Shown here one piece after another: positions 1 through 11,524 of a stretch of 64,000 bases of DNA. The DNA is from Catonia carolina (taxonomy: Eukaryota; Arthropoda; Insecta; Hemiptera; Achilidae): assembly GCA_035578175.1 (NCBI GenBank), contig JAQMRL010000006.1:61916501-61980500 (forward strand). Direction: 5' to 3'. The notes beneath the pieces are model-generated. The model did not search any database. It saw only the letters and a list, made by a program, of their open reading frames with translations, and was not told where the DNA came from. The position numbers and the translations under genes are program-made. Position 1 is the stretch's first letter; each line of letters opens with the position of its first letter.

Positions 1-380
1 TGTATAACGCTTCGTTTAGCAGTAATTAGTGATTTTCTGGTTTTTTTTCATGAAATCTGTAAAAAATTGATTTTTTAAGATTTCGGCCGTATTATGAATT
101 TTACGAAAAAAGTGTATAAACCAAATTTATAGAAAAATTAAAGATCTACAACTTTTATTTCAAGAAATTTTCTCTACAGAGCACAGTTTAGCGTGAAAAA
201 GTGTTTTTCCGTATTGTTAAGCCAAACTAAGGTTGATTTTCATTTTGCATCATTAACTCATGATTAAAATTAGGTTATGTTTTTGTGTTTATTTCTAATG
301 TTTTATTACTAATGTCAGGTTATATTTTTCATTATTTGCATTGGCAAGAGAAAGTCGTTAGTTTTCACACCAGATTTTTT
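1..380 (+). mobile_element. H-family repeat, copy 1 (3' part, cut by window edge)
   Basis: This is the right-hand part of a ~1-kb dispersed repeat that recurs at 3090, 5463, 9186, 16299, 18194, 37516 and 39355. It is recognised by the ordered landmarks 'gtataacgcttcgtttagc', 'tttctctacagagc', 'actcatgattaaaat' and the terminal 'ggcaagagaaagt' followed by 'cacaccagattttt'. The 3' hairpin present in other copies is damaged here, since 'gtgtgag' is lost. The left half lies outside the window. Confidence 0.85.
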
Positions 381-1203
381 TAACATTTAGTTATGTATAG
401 GATTGTTGTAAGAGTTATCAAGCAGATAATGCTTGAAAACTGATTGAAATTAATTATTTGTAAACGCTGTTAACAGACAAGCACAGTTTTCTGTTTACCT
501 GCCAAAATGATAATTTTTTGAACCATTTGTCTAGAATTCTAGGGTCTTTTTTGTTATCCCCAGAATATGTATGTAATCTCACAGTATTTTTAACGATAAA
601 AACGGGAAAAATTATTATTATTGTTATTATTAAAAAATCCTACACCAATACTGTTCAAGTGAAGGTTAGATATAGGTAGGGTAAATAGATTGCTTTTTCT
701 CAATATTGTTACTGTATGTTGTAATAATGAAATATAAACTCATTGAGTACATGCCAACATTAAATAAATTTAACATCAAGTTAAATATTATTTACACCTT
801 GACTGCCATATGACCCACTGACGAGTCACACGAACATTTCACTCAGGCCACACGATATTCTGTTGCACTTGGCACCAGGCCACAGAAAATTTTTCCGATA
901 TAATTTATGATTTATATATTTTTGTACCAAGAATATTTAGTGATTGATACAAAAAAGAAAAATACAAATAAATTATAAATAAACCTTGTGACGATTTTGT
1001 GTCATGTGCCCTGATCGTACATTTAACAAAACACAGAGCCACATGACACAATTATGAGTCTCGGTGAATAGTCTTATGAAAGGTAATACAAAAATTGAAG
1101 CTACTGAATTTCTTTATTATATTAAATAACAAAAAAGTTACTTTCTTGAGGTTAAGATGATTGTTCAAACCTAATTAAATATACTTGCTATAAATAAACT
1201 TGA

Positions 1204-1221
1204 TACTACTACTACTACTAC

Positions 1222-1259
<38 letters not shown>
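1204..1259. repeat. Compound (ACT)n(ATT)n microsatellite
   Basis: About seven ACT units run directly into about twelve ATT units. The sharp switch of repeat unit suggests a point mutation in one trinucleotide array that then spread by slippage. Confidence 0.95.
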
Positions 1260-1260
<1 letters not shown>

Positions 1261-2627
1261 TTGACTAATTAAAATATTAATTACTAGAAAAATTAACATA
1301 GTTCACATACTACAAAGTACATATAAACAAACGTAAATGTGCGTATGTCACCTCAATGAAATAAAACAGGCTATAATATGTTCTTAACCCAATTAGTTGA
1401 GTTGGGAAAACAAAATAGTGGTCTAGTTGGATCTAGCTGTTCGATGTAGGCCTATATTTGATAGTTTTAGCGCTACATGTAAATTTTGAAAACTGTAGTT
1501 ACTGTTTACTTTTTTCATATTGGGGGTTTAGTAACGGTTTTTTCAGAGGAAGATTTTGAATTTTTTATTGTTTGATACTCTGATAACATGCCTCCAGTTT
1601 ATAATTGGGGCTTAAAGAAATCCTATTGGTTTTAAGTGCAATAGCCTAAACATGTCAGTAAGTTAATTTACCTGACAGCTGGAAAATCAATTTATGCTAT
1701 ATCAAACATGTACTTTTCAAATTACCATTGTTCTACAATATTCAATTTTACAGATTTTTAGTTAGTCTGTGGTATTTTTACATAATCTGGTTTAAGGAAA
1801 TTAAACTACGTCTGGGACCTGTTTTTGTGACAGCAAATGTTTTAGGCCTGTTAGGATAGACGCTGTTTCTATGTCCATAAAAACATAAGAATGAAAAATG
1901 AAGTAGTCCTATTAAATATTTAGGTACAGTTTTACTGCTGCTGTTTTGATGTACGAAAATGAGGGTAGTTCCAAGTTTGTGAACAGAGTAAAAAGTCATT
2001 CAAATTTAAGTCGGAAAATTAACTGAATTCAACTTACATACTTTAAATTCCAACCTCCTAATTGTGTAAAATTAACTATTTAATTTAACTGTTTCTATAA
2101 ACACTTATGTTATCTCTCTCGTCATGGTTGCAATTAATGATATTGGGAAAATCCTTATTCAGTTTTAAATTTACAGTATCTATCTGTAAGTTTTCTGTGG
2201 TAGGCCTATTTGATAAAAAATTTGGAATTATTTTAACCGGGTAATTCTGTGAAATGTCTTTTTGGGCTCATGATTGTTGTTTTCTATAAAACTCATTAAT
2301 AACCAAATTTATTTTCTTTGTTAAGTTAAAAAAATTAATTTTATTTATAGCCTAGTTTATAGATATATTATGTTTGAATATTTCATTTTGCTTGGTTTTT
2401 GTTTTTAATATTTTCTTTTTGAGTTTTTGACGATTTTGTTATGTCTAATGTTGACATCTGACAACAATGGGTAGTGCACGTTTTATAATCATACGTAGAC
2501 TAATACTGACAGTGGTGGTGAAGGAGTACGTTTATAAACTATGAATGTTTACAGTTTCTTGGCTGTACAATAATGCCTATTACACCAGCCGCCAAAGTAC
2601 TCCGTAAAGACTGTGTAATAAACCAAT

Positions 2628-2629
2628 AG

Positions 2630-2663
<34 letters not shown>

Positions 2664-2693
2664 TGAGAGAGAGAGAGATAGAGAGAGAGAGAG
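2628..2693. repeat. (GA)n microsatellite with GATA interruptions
   Basis: A purine run of GA dinucleotides is interrupted by GATA units and one GTGA. Translated on the minus strand it gives a Ser/Leu-rich pseudo-frame, so the open frame there should not be taken as a gene. Confidence 0.95.
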
Positions 2694-3089
2694 TGGCCGA
2701 GGTTAACAAGTCTCTTACTAACGCTTCTCTCTCAACACGACCGTCTAAATCCATAAGTTAAAAATCTTAATAATAACAGGAAACATGTTCGGTTCAATTT
2801 TTCAAAACACTAATGTTTTGAAACCAACCCTAATTTCATTTATTTTAGTAGGTTGTCAGATAAAATTAAAAGTGTTTATTAACTTAACATTTTTTTATAA
2901 AGCATAAAAAACTTGAGAACAAAATACCATTTTCAATTTGAATACAAAAACACGCTTTGGCATGGCCTAAGTCGTCTGCCGAATTTCTTAACTTAAAAAC
3001 TTAATTTTCAGTTTATTTATTTTCTACTAGTTCATTAATAAGATGTCCTTCTCTTGCTTCTTTTATAATCCTCAATAATTTCTTAATTT

Positions 3090-3822
3090 AAAAAATCTGG
3101 TGTGAAACCCTCACACGACTTTCTCCGGCCAATGTAGATAATGTACAATATAACCTATGTTTAATCATGAGTAACCAATATAAACTGAAAACCATAACTT
3201 AATTTTAATCTTGAGTGAATGACGTAAAATGAAAATAAACCTCTATTCGACTTAAAAATATGGAAAATCAGTATTGCCTCTAAACTAGGTTCTGTAGAGA
3301 AAAATGCTTTACATAAAAGTTATCGGTTTTTTTGGTTTCTATAACTTTTATTATTACACTTTTTGTCGTAAAATGCATACTAAGGCCGAAATCTTAAAAA
3401 ATCCCATATTTACCGATTTTGATAGAAAAAACAAAATCACTATTTTTTTTAACAAAAACACTAAACTAGGTTTTTAAAAATGTTCTACAACTTTGATTAT
3501 AAACACTTTTGCCCTGAAATGCATATTAAGGATTATCTTAAAAAACAATTTTTTCTACGAGAGCACAGGCCCCCCAAAAATTTCAGCAGACATGGCGCTA
3601 CCCTATCATGTAGAGCATAAAAAAATATAGTAAATGAGGCAATTCTCCAAAAAATCATAGGAGCCGTTTTTGAGAAAATCGCAAAATAGGGAAAAATCAC
3701 ATGAATAAACTAGTACTTCCGGTAGACCGATTTTGATGAAAATGTTCATATCGGGTCATCTAGTGGTACCTAACTTAAGTTACAAATTTCAACTTTGTAC
3801 GGTATTCCGTTTTTGAGATAAT

Positions 3823-3870
<48 letters not shown>

Positions 3871-4005
3871 AATCCCTAAAAAACATGTTTTTTGGGTTCA
3901 GGGCTTGAAAACTTGTATATCCGGTGAAAACTTGATTTCAAAAATCGATATGAAAACAGTACCTATTTTCCTCTCATGTATTCTTATAGGGCAAGAGAAA
4001 GTAAA
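3090..4005 (-). mobile_element. H-family repeat, copy 2
   Basis: A near full-length copy in reverse orientation. It starts at 'aaatctggtgtgaaaccc', where the 3' hairpin 'gtgtgaaaccctcacac' is intact. It ends at 'ggcaagagaaagt', the inverted counterpart of the 'actttctccggcc' near 3117 (the canonical 13-mer is actttctcttgcc). A (CA)n tract at 3827-3869 corresponds to the internal GT microsatellite of the forward copies. The open frame at 3821-4024 is only this repeat translated. Confidence 0.88.
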
Positions 4006-4077
4006 GATTTATTATATAATGTAAATAATAGTACATTAACAAGATATAGGCCTACTTAATTTCTACTTGTCATATTG

Positions 4078-4300
4078 GGTCCAAATCGTAGTAAAAGTAT
4101 TGACTTTTATACGTATTTGAATACTAGACAGCGGTTACCGGTGTACTTTGATGGTTGGGGTTCAATTAATCATACTCTATCAAGAATGGTTGACCTGAGT
4201 CTGTTCAAGATTACACTCCATTTACACATCATCCTCATGTCATTGAATCATGGGGTTACTTATTGTTCTTAAACTGAACAGATTGTACACACATTAGGGT
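4078..4300 (+). mobile_element. SINE body (D family), head missing
   Basis: This matches the body of the tRNA-derived SINE seen complete at 41190-41520 (minus). Shared blocks are 'actagacagcggttaccgg', 'tgtactttgatggttgggg', 'aatggttgacctgagtctg' and 'catcctcatgtcattg'. The tRNA-like head with its internal promoter is absent, so this is a 5'-truncated retroposed copy. The open frame here is not a gene. Confidence 0.75.
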
Positions 4301-4629
4301 AAATAAAATGAATGAAAATACAGTAAAATCCGGTTATAACGAGGTCTGTTGTAAAGAAAATCCAGTAATAACGTGTGTAAATAGAAAATTTGGTTGGTTT
4401 TATGTGTTATTAACACATTGTAAAGTCTGATAAAACGAAAATGGAATCAGGTTGTAACGAACCAATCACCTTCCTTGAAATAATAATAATAATAGACAAA
4501 TATATTCTCTGGGAAATGAGAAACAAACAGTTTTGCCGTTCGTAATTTTTGTTTAATTTCGGGAATCACCTCATCACGGATTTTTGGTATGTAGTAAAAA
4601 TAATAAAGATTTTTTAAGTCGGATTAACA

Positions 4630-4815
4630 TGTCCAGTCATTAGCGACTACTTTGTGTTTTTCTCTACATTGGCACGTTGGCGAGTTATAGGTAAATTGCA
4701 GTATTATCCTGATTGCCTCAGCCCAGACCTACCGGGAATCGAACCTGTTACCTTTTTTATAACTAGAACAGCAGACGACTAAACGGCGCTAACAGTTCGG
4801 CCGTGGAGGTGGTGT
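4630..4815 (-). mobile_element. tRNA-derived SINE (C family)
   Basis: Read on the minus strand, a tRNA-like head begins near 4812 ('ccacctccacggccgaac'). It carries a box-B-like 'ggttcgattcccgg' (complement of ccgggaatcgaacc near 4730) and continues into a body ending in the 'gtcgctaatgac' motif shared with the copies at 35608 and 52010. The tRNA-like part is too degenerate to be a working tRNA gene. Confidence 0.65.
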
Positions 4816-5462
4816 AAAAGATTTTTATTCATGATTTTTTACTTAAATTAAGTACATTTAGACTAATATTGGTTATTCCGGTAATTGGGTGGGCACGTAA
4901 GATAATACAGTAGAGTACTACATATGCGGCGTATAGACCCATTCTGTTATAACAAACAAATAATGCCGGTCCCTTGAAGTTCGTTATAACTTATAACTGA
5001 ATTTTACTGTATTATTGAATTTAATCCTAATGGATGTTCGAAAATGTTTCGTTATTAATTCATATTATGTAAAAATCGGCAATTCTTTATTCACATTTAT
5101 TTATTTTTTGCATGCTTTAACATCAAGAGTGTATTTCAAATACACTGGTTAAATATTAAGTGATTACAATATGCTAATTACCTAATTAAATATGCAGCGT
5201 TGTGCCTCTACTTTCGTTTTCAGAATATAATTTTTACCACTACTAACCTAATGTCACTAAAATTATCACTATCACTATTATCTATGTCAATTATTATTGG
5301 TTCGAGTATCATCGCATCCCGAATTATTTCTTTTTTAAATCTTCTTCTTGGAGTTAATCTGCGTGTCACGCGTGATTTCCAGTCCTTACGGTTACAGTAT
5401 TATTGCGGCGTTCAATACAACATGAACATCTTTTATCTTAAACGTGACATTTTTTCTGTTAC

Positions 5463-6375
5463 TTTTTACTTTCTCTTGCCTATATGAATATATAGGAAGG
5501 AAAGTATTGTATTTATCATATGCTTTTCGAAATCGAGTTTTCACCGGATCTACACGTTTTCAGACCCCCTGAACCCAAAAAACATGTTTTCAGCGATTGG
5601 GGTGTGTGTGTGTGTGTATGTGTATGTGTGTGTGTGTGAACAAGATATATCAAGAACGGAACATCGTACGAAGTTGAAACTTGAAACTTAAGTTACGTAC
5701 CTTTAGAGGACGTGACACGAACGTTTTCATCAAAATCGGTCAACCGGAAGTATTAGTTTATTCGTGTCATTTTACAATTTTTGCGATTTTCTTAAAAACG
5801 GCTCCTACGATTTTTTATACTCTACAAGATAGGCGCCATGTCTGCTGAAATTCTTGGGGAGGCTGTTCTCGTAGAACTTTTTTTTATCTTAAGATTGCGG
5901 CCTTAATAGGCATTTTAGGGCAAAAGTATATATAATAAAAGTTGTAGACAATTTAAAAATCTATAACTTTTATTTCAAACATTTTTTTGTGTAACGCTTT
6001 GTTTAGCAGTGACTAGTGATTTTCTGATTTTTATTTTCATGAAATCTGTAAAAAAATTGACTTTTTAAGATTTCAGCCGTATTATGCATTTTACGACAAA
6101 AGTGTTTATAACCAAATTTATAGGAAATTAAAAGATCTACAAATTTTGTATAAAGCATTTTTCTCTAAAGAGCCTAGTTTAGAGTGAAAAAGTGATTTTC
6201 CGTATTATTAAGCCAAACTAAGGTTGATTTTCATTTTGCATTATTCACTCATGATTAAAATAAGGTTATGTTTTTGAGTTTAGTTTTTTTGTTTATTTCT
6301 AATGTTTTATTACTAATGTTAGGTTATATTGGTGATTATTTTCATTGGCAAGATAAAGTCGTGTGAGTGTCACTG
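5463..6375 (+). mobile_element. H-family repeat, copy 3
   Basis: A near full-length forward copy. It opens with 'ttactttctcttgcc' and a short palindrome 'cctatatgaatatatagg', has a (GT)n tract at about 5600-5637, and closes with 'ggcaagataaagtcgtgtg'. The closing inverted repeat has one mismatch (gataaagt for gagaaagt), and the terminal hairpin is interrupted ('gtgtgagtgtcactg'). Confidence 0.88.
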
Positions 6376-6564
6376 AATTATTTCTGATTTTTTTCCAGTT
6401 TGATGAGGGTACTTTATTAAAAACAGAATGATAGAATGATAGTGCATTATACATTACGATAATGCATCCTTCATCTGAGCAGTTCGATAACTTTCGAAAG
6501 CACTCCTTAAATGACCCTGCATCATTCCCTTATGGTTATTCCGGTCTACGTTCGATTTCGACGA

Positions 6565-7680
6565 TCAAAATACTTTTATTTTCGTAGACATCAATAATAA
6601 AAAAAATCCCTTACATTTATGAGTTAACTTTTTAGAATATTTGGTACTTTTGATCGATAGCACAAAATTCTTTATTAAAACTAACTCTCCACTTTTAAAA
6701 TTAACCCTACCATGTTTAACTCTACTATGATCCATTATATTTACTGCTGCTTTTATAAGCCTCTTTAATACCTCTGTATTAATTATGTTCTCATCTACTT
6801 TATTATTTACATAGCCATAATCGTTAAAATTGGTTCTATCACAGACTGAATCTACAACCTTTTTTCCGAACAACCTCAAATGGAGTTTAGTCCGTAGTGG
6901 AATGGAGATTAAATTTTAATACGTTTTCTGCGTTTTTCATAAACTTAAACCACTCTAAAATGTTTTTTACGTGTCAAATATATTCTTAACAAAACACCTA
7001 ATTGTTTGCGATATCTCTTACTTACATTACTTTGTTGGTGAAATATGGATACCATTCTTGGTTTGATATCTAACTCTGTTAAACTCTTTTGCCAGATTTT
7101 GCTAGTAAATTGTTTTCCGTGATCAGAGATAATATATTCCGGTTTTCCTACCTCCTTAATGTAACTTTTTACTTTATTGATAAGTGTTTTTCGAGTTTGA
7201 TTTTCTTATAGGATAAAGTTTCACATAGTATACTTAGAGAAATTATCTATGATTATAAATACAAATTCTAATCCCTGATAAGTTTTAGGTAGGCTACCAA
7301 ATATATCCACGTAACATTTTTTGTTTTTTTTTTTTGGCTTCAACTTTATTTTTATTCACAACTGTATCATTTTTTAAAGCACAACTAGTAAATGAGATGA
7401 AATGAATGAGGAATGGCGGGAATGTAACATTTGTACAATTTATGTTTGGCACATCAGTTATACAATAACCTTTCATATTTTGGTTGTAAGTTTTTACTTT
7501 CTGACACAGACTACAATATATTTTAATCACCTGCTTAATTTGCTTACGCATTTTACTAAAATAACAATTTTCGAAACGATTTCTAAACGTTTTAAATATC
7601 ACACTGTGCCCATATTCTTCATGGTATAATTTAATTAAGTCTTCTCTTTTCTCTACACGTATTACAATTTTAAACTGTTG
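6565..7680 (-). pseudogene. Integrase remnant of Ty3-type element
   Basis: Read on the minus strand, the N-terminal HHCC zinc finger lies at about 7640-7460, with a YHEEYGHS-type His pair and a CSLCQK Cys pair. The catalytic core (7320-7000) keeps 'VDIFG' near the first Asp and 'ISDHGKQFTS' at the second Asp, followed by a degenerate HxQSN block. The C-terminal part is an open frame (6565-6879) with 'FKSGELVLIKN', matching the GDxVLVKN-type motif after the core. At least two stop codons or frame changes separate these blocks. The enzyme family joins retroviral-type cDNA to the chromosome; this copy cannot. Confidence 0.78.
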
Positions 7681-7809
7681 ATCTTAATTTTTTTCTAAAA
7701 ACTAAAATATTATTCTATACAATATAATTACTTACAAATTCATTTTTGCCCAAATTCAAACTTTTTATAATTTTACTACAATATCCACAGTTTTGAATGA
7801 GTTACTATG

Positions 7810-7960
7810 CTATATTATGGCATCCTCTTACATCTGCTCAATTTCATTCTGTATGCAAAAGATAACATTATGATTCTTTAACAAGTGGTACATCGGTTTT
7901 TATTTTTAATTTACAAGAATAACCCTTTACTTTCCAAGTTTGTCGGAGAATATCTCTTTA
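7810..7960 (-). pseudogene. Reverse transcriptase N-terminal fragment (Ty3-type)
   Basis: The minus-strand reading contains 'FSDKLGKVKGYS' followed by a block resembling the segment just before the RT fingers in Ty3-type Pol ('KTDVPLVKES', 'NEIEQM'). The conserved polymerase motifs, including the YxDD box, are absent because the sequence jumps to integrase within about 200 bp. It is identified by context and short motif similarity only. Confidence 0.6.
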
Positions 7961-8194
7961 TTTTTATTGAATAGGGCCTACCTCAACTAACTGTTGTCTT
8001 TCTAAAGTATTGTTATAATTTAAAAAAACCTACCACGTCATTCATCTGTTGATGCCATATTTCTCTTTTTAACAACTTTGTCAACAACTTGTGAGTTATA
8101 AACATTATGACCGACTACCTCTCTTGTTAAAAATCGGAATGGTGACCTTTCCTACAATTAACAGTTTTTTGTTAAAACCCAAGTTAACTTAATT

Positions 8195-8398
8195 TTATTC
8201 CATAAAGTCACACCCAATTAGGCAATTGACATTCAAGTGTTTCACTATGAAAAACTCATGTGTTAGCTCTTTTTCTCCAATTGTAAACTCTACAATGACT
8301 TGCTTCCTAACCCCTGTACTACGCATTCCAGATACTGTTAATATTGCGACATTATTTACTGGAAGTTTTGAGAATTTTTTAAACGTCTTTTCTTCCAA
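8195..8398 (-). pseudogene. Retropepsin-like fragment (Ty3-type)
   Basis: This 67-residue frame ends with 'LNVNCLIGCDFM', the (I/L)(L/I)GxDF(L/M) motif that closes retroviral-type aspartic proteases. It also has 'VRKQVIVEFTIGEKE' matching the central strand. The N-terminal catalytic D(T/S)GA motif is not present in this frame. It lies between the gag-like and RT-like remnants, as expected. Confidence 0.65.
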
Positions 8399-8641
8399 CT
8401 GTGTTACACAATCATGGTTAATTCAAGAAATTTTATTTCCCTAATCGCATAATAATTTTACCTTACAATCTCCTATTTTTACGTCTATTTCTGCCAATTT
8501 AATTGTTTTTTTTTATTTTCGCTACTTTTATAATTATTGCATTCCACTTCTTCAAGAAAGTTCCTACCAATATCGTTACTTAGAATAAGGTTCTCAGTTT
8601 TATTATTATTACTAGTTATATTATTTTTACAAAACCCTTTT

Positions 8642-9046
8642 TTACCGATGAACAGGAAAACTTATAACCCTGGCCCTATTTACCGCATTATTGAAATGTT
8701 TACTAATTAATTTTGCTAACTCCCTTTCTTGTAGCTTAGGTTCTAAATACTTTCCCTTATTTAATTTTGACATGAAATACACTGAAATTTTCGTATTTTT
8801 ATAAAAGTTAAATCTCCCGAATTGTAATTCTTGTCTAAATTTACTTTGTACACTGTCCGACCAAAATTTCTTCCTGAACTTTTCAATGAATTCACTAAAA
8901 CTAGTAATGTTAGGTCTCCAAAATAGCCACCACTCGAAAACTACCCAATCTTGTATTAGACTTTCATTTATTAAGTTTTTAATCGCTCTACAATTTTTTA
9001 TATTATTACCTTCTACCACGTATTTCAATGTGTGTGCAAACTCCAT
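8642..9046 (-). pseudogene. Gag-like frame of Ty3-type element
   Basis: This 134-residue open frame is rich in aromatic residues. The pattern 'EWWLFWRP...F.EFIEKFRKKFW' is typical of the capsid region of arthropod Ty3-type Gag, followed by 'YFMSKLNKGKYLEPKLQE'. No CCHC knuckle is visible. It is the upstream-most part of the relic. Its intactness as a frame may be chance survival, and a domesticated gag is not supported because neither a conserved start context nor splicing is seen. Confidence 0.6.
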
Positions 9047-9185
9047 TGGTTTTTTTGAAAAAAAAACTAATCTTAATGCTCTGACCTACATTCTGGCTAC
9101 CTACGTAACAAATTTATGGTACCATTTACAGTATACCTAACTTTATTATTAGTGTTAACAATTTTTGGTATATCTGTACAGCTTT

Positions 9186-9905
9186 TGTTGCTTACGTTAT
9201 GTACCACTACAGGACCCGACACAAACAATTTCATGAAATTCGGTCAATCGAAAGTAGTAGTTCATCCGTGCGATTTTTCATTTTTTGCGATTTTGTTAAA
9301 AACGTCTACGTTCTTTTTATAAATCGCCTCATTTACTAAATTTTTATGCTCTACAAGATAGGGTAAGCGCCAGTCTGCTGAAATTCTTGGGAACCTGTGC
9401 TTTCGTAGAAAAAAATGTTTTTTTTTTAAGATTGCGACCATATGCATTTTAGGGCAAAAGCGTAAAATCAAAGTTTCAGATCATTTAAAGACCTACAACT
9501 TTCATTTCAAGCATTTTTTTAATTACGCTTAGTTTAGCGGCAAAATTAGTGATTTTGTTTTTTTTCTCATCGAAATCGATAAAACATGGGATTTTCTAAG
9601 ATTGCAGCCTTAGTATGCATTTTACAACAAAAGTGTATACAATCAATGTTATAGGAAATTAAAAATTCTACAACTTTTATTTAAGCAATTTTTTACAGAG
9701 CCTAGTTTAGACGCAAATTACTGATTTTTTGTATTTTTAGGTTTTACAGAGGTTGATTTTTATTTTGCGTCATTCACTCATGTTTAAAATTAGGTTATAT
9801 ATTTTTTATTTTACATAGTTTACTCATGATTAAACAAAGGTTATATTGTTCATTATCTACATTGGCCGGAGAAAGTCGTGTGAGGGTTTCACACCAGGTT
9901 TTTGT
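9186..9905 (+). mobile_element. H-family repeat, copy 4 (5'-truncated, forward part)
   Basis: This copy begins inside the element ('cttacgttatgtaccactac') and runs to the normal 3' end with hairpin 'gtgtgagggtttcacac' and 'caggttttt'. The first ~200 bp, including the GT microsatellite, is missing. It is joined head-on to a reverse fragment of the missing left end (9906-10000). Confidence 0.85.
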
Positions 9906-10000
9906 ATTCAGGGGGCCTGATTAAGTGTATATCCGATGGAAACTCAACGTAAAAAGTAATACTTTCTTTTCCTATGTGTAGGGCAAGAGAAAGTAAAAAT
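9906..10000 (-). mobile_element. H-family left-end fragment in reverse, joined to copy 4
   Basis: The sequence 'ttcagggggcctgattaag' through 'gggcaagagaaagtaaaaa' is the complement of the first ~100 bp of the H repeat. It follows immediately on the 3' end of copy 4, so the copy appears to carry its own left end inverted at its right end. This could be a rearrangement or a second insertion. Confidence 0.75.
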
Positions 10001-10179
10001 TACCGCATTTAGACAAAAAAATTTTGTTTAATCTTTTCATGACTAAAAACGTTGATGATGGCCATTAATGGGTTAATTTTATTGTATGTAAGCTCACCTG
10101 CTTGTTACTTTTTGCGTTGTACATTTGTAAACATTAAAATAAATATATATCAATTACGATTTTTGATTAATCATTACAG

Positions 10180-10280
10180 GTACTTCGTCAACACCATCAT
10201 CTCCGTTAACATCAGAACAAATGAAGTTGTCTAAAGAAGCTGAAACCGTATTATTTGATGACACGAATGAAGTAAATGAA
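10180..10280 (+). CDS. Candidate internal exon of an unrecognised host gene
   Basis: An acceptor 'tttttgattaatcattacag' precedes the exon, and a strong donor 'gtaagt' follows it. The only open phase starts with two bases of a split codon and then encodes 33 residues rich in Ser, Thr and Glu ('TSSTPSSPLTSEQMKL' then an acidic tail). It ends on a codon boundary, which fits the phase-0 start of the exon at 11249. Upstream exons are not visible; the region before it is transposon sequence, so the 5' part of the gene probably lies outside the window. No family is recognised. Confidence 0.5.
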
Positions 10281-10797
10281 GTAAGTAAACTGAATAAATG
10301 CTCTTAATTTGTTCAATACTAGTTGATTTTTAAAACTGAATTTTGTAAACTCTGTGTAAAAGTGTACTTTATACAGAGATTGCACAGATGTTAGGAAGTC
10401 ATTATTGTAAAATACATGAACTGTTCAAATTCAAAATGCTCCTTTGATGAAATTTCTGCTGTATATTTTTCAATAAAGTGTTGATAAAATTACGTTATAT
10501 TGCAGAGCAATATAATATAATTTAAGCTTGTAAAATTGTCATAATATTATGAAAAATTGACTTATTATGGCACTTACACATATTGAAATGTTTGCACAGA
10601 TGATCCTGACTTGCTAATACTAACGGGCTAACGTACATTTCATTTTGTATAAATTTGTTAACCTGGGTTTTCCAAACATACGAGGGTTTCTAATAATTAA
10701 ATGCTGGAAGCTCGGAGAAAAAGACCTTGCAACTTGATATTTTTAGATAAATGTATTATTATCTTTTCTTTGAAAGCTTTTCTTGTTCTGGGCATCA

Positions 10798-11070
10798 ACA
10801 GCTAGAACGTTAGCACTTCTCCAAGTCTTAATAACAGCTTATGTAAAAAAGAACTGATTGTCCTAACTGAGGTAGGCACTGATTCAAATCTCGACTCACT
10901 GACACTGGCCCAAAATGCAAAGGGTAGATAACCCAGTCTGTTTAATGCCAATCAGCCAAAATGCAGAAAGGGAAGTGAACCACCCCCAACTAGGCAACTT
11001 CCGTTGCACTGTACAAAAAGGAAAATTCTCGAGGTGAATTGTTATTACATCACAGCCAGGAACAGTCAAC
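10798..11070 (+). repeat. Possible SINE-like segment in the candidate intron
   Basis: A box-A-like 'gctagaacgttagcac' is followed about 80 bp later by a box-B-like 'gattcaaatctc', then by a less AT-rich body. No second copy was found in this window, so the call is tentative. Confidence 0.25.
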
Positions 11071-11248
11071 GTTATTAATATCATTTTGATAAAAAATTAT
11101 CAGAAATATTTTTTTTGCATAGCTAAGCATTAGGTTTTTTTTGGAATGAAGGGTCAAAGCTCTCCATACAAGTTTCTTTAATGCACGTAACATGATACTC
11201 TTGTCCTTCAAATTAGTGTGAAGTCTATAATCTCCATTTGGTTTCTAG

Positions 11249-11461
11249 GTCTGTGAAGAAAGTTACATTGACAAATATAAAACTTTTTTAAACAAAATGA
11301 AGTTAAAAATTGAAAAACTAAAAGTTGACAAGAAAACGGCGTTAAAACAAGGTAGGCATAACCAAGCCTACCGAATAAGAAGAAAACTAAAAATGTGCGA
11401 GAACACTTTGAATGAAGTTGAGGGTGGAAACCCAGAGAATCTAGGACATGACCTAGAGGAG
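11249..11461 (+). CDS. Candidate internal exon, lysine-rich coiled-coil-like
   Basis: The exon is bounded by the acceptor 'tttggtttctag' and donor 'gtaata', is 213 nt long, and is open across all 71 codons in phase 0. It therefore joins in frame to the exon at 10180-10280. The residues alternate Lys/Leu/Ile ('NKMKLKIEKLKVDKKTALK', 'YRIRRKLKMCENTLNEVE') as in a short charged coiled coil, ending with acidic 'GHDLEE'. The codon use is less AT-biased than the flanks. I do not recognise the family. A shorter reading from Met 11297 is possible but would ignore the good splice acceptor. Confidence 0.55.
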
Positions 11462-11524
11462 GTAATATATTTAATATATAACATAAAAACTAGGTAATAA
11501 CTGTCCGATATGTTTTCTCTGTAG

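Larger units (their letters stand above)
381..3089. other. AT-rich stretch with no supported gene
   Basis: No open frame here has recognisable protein similarity, and the short frames look like chance. Only simple repeats (1204-1259, 2628-2693) and scattered T- or A-runs were noted. Confidence 0.6.
6565..9046 (-). mobile_element. Decayed Ty3/gypsy-type LTR retrotransposon, internal region
   Basis: Four domain remnants lie in the order expected for a Ty3-type element read on the minus strand: gag-like (8642-9046), retropepsin-like (8195-8398), the start of reverse transcriptase (7810-7960), then integrase (6565-7680). The spacing between the RT start and the integrase zinc finger is only about 200 bp. 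The polymerase core and RNase H are therefore deleted. Stops and frameshifts occur in every part. I found no LTR pair; an H-family copy begins at 9186, beyond the gag-like end. The order and motifs make this family call firm, but the element is dead. Confidence 0.8.

Noticed and set aside
5220..5440. Minus-strand frame of about 55 codons, basic then acidic, as an exon
   Set aside because: The composition looked protein-like, but no convincing splice borders or family motif were found and the stretch is short.
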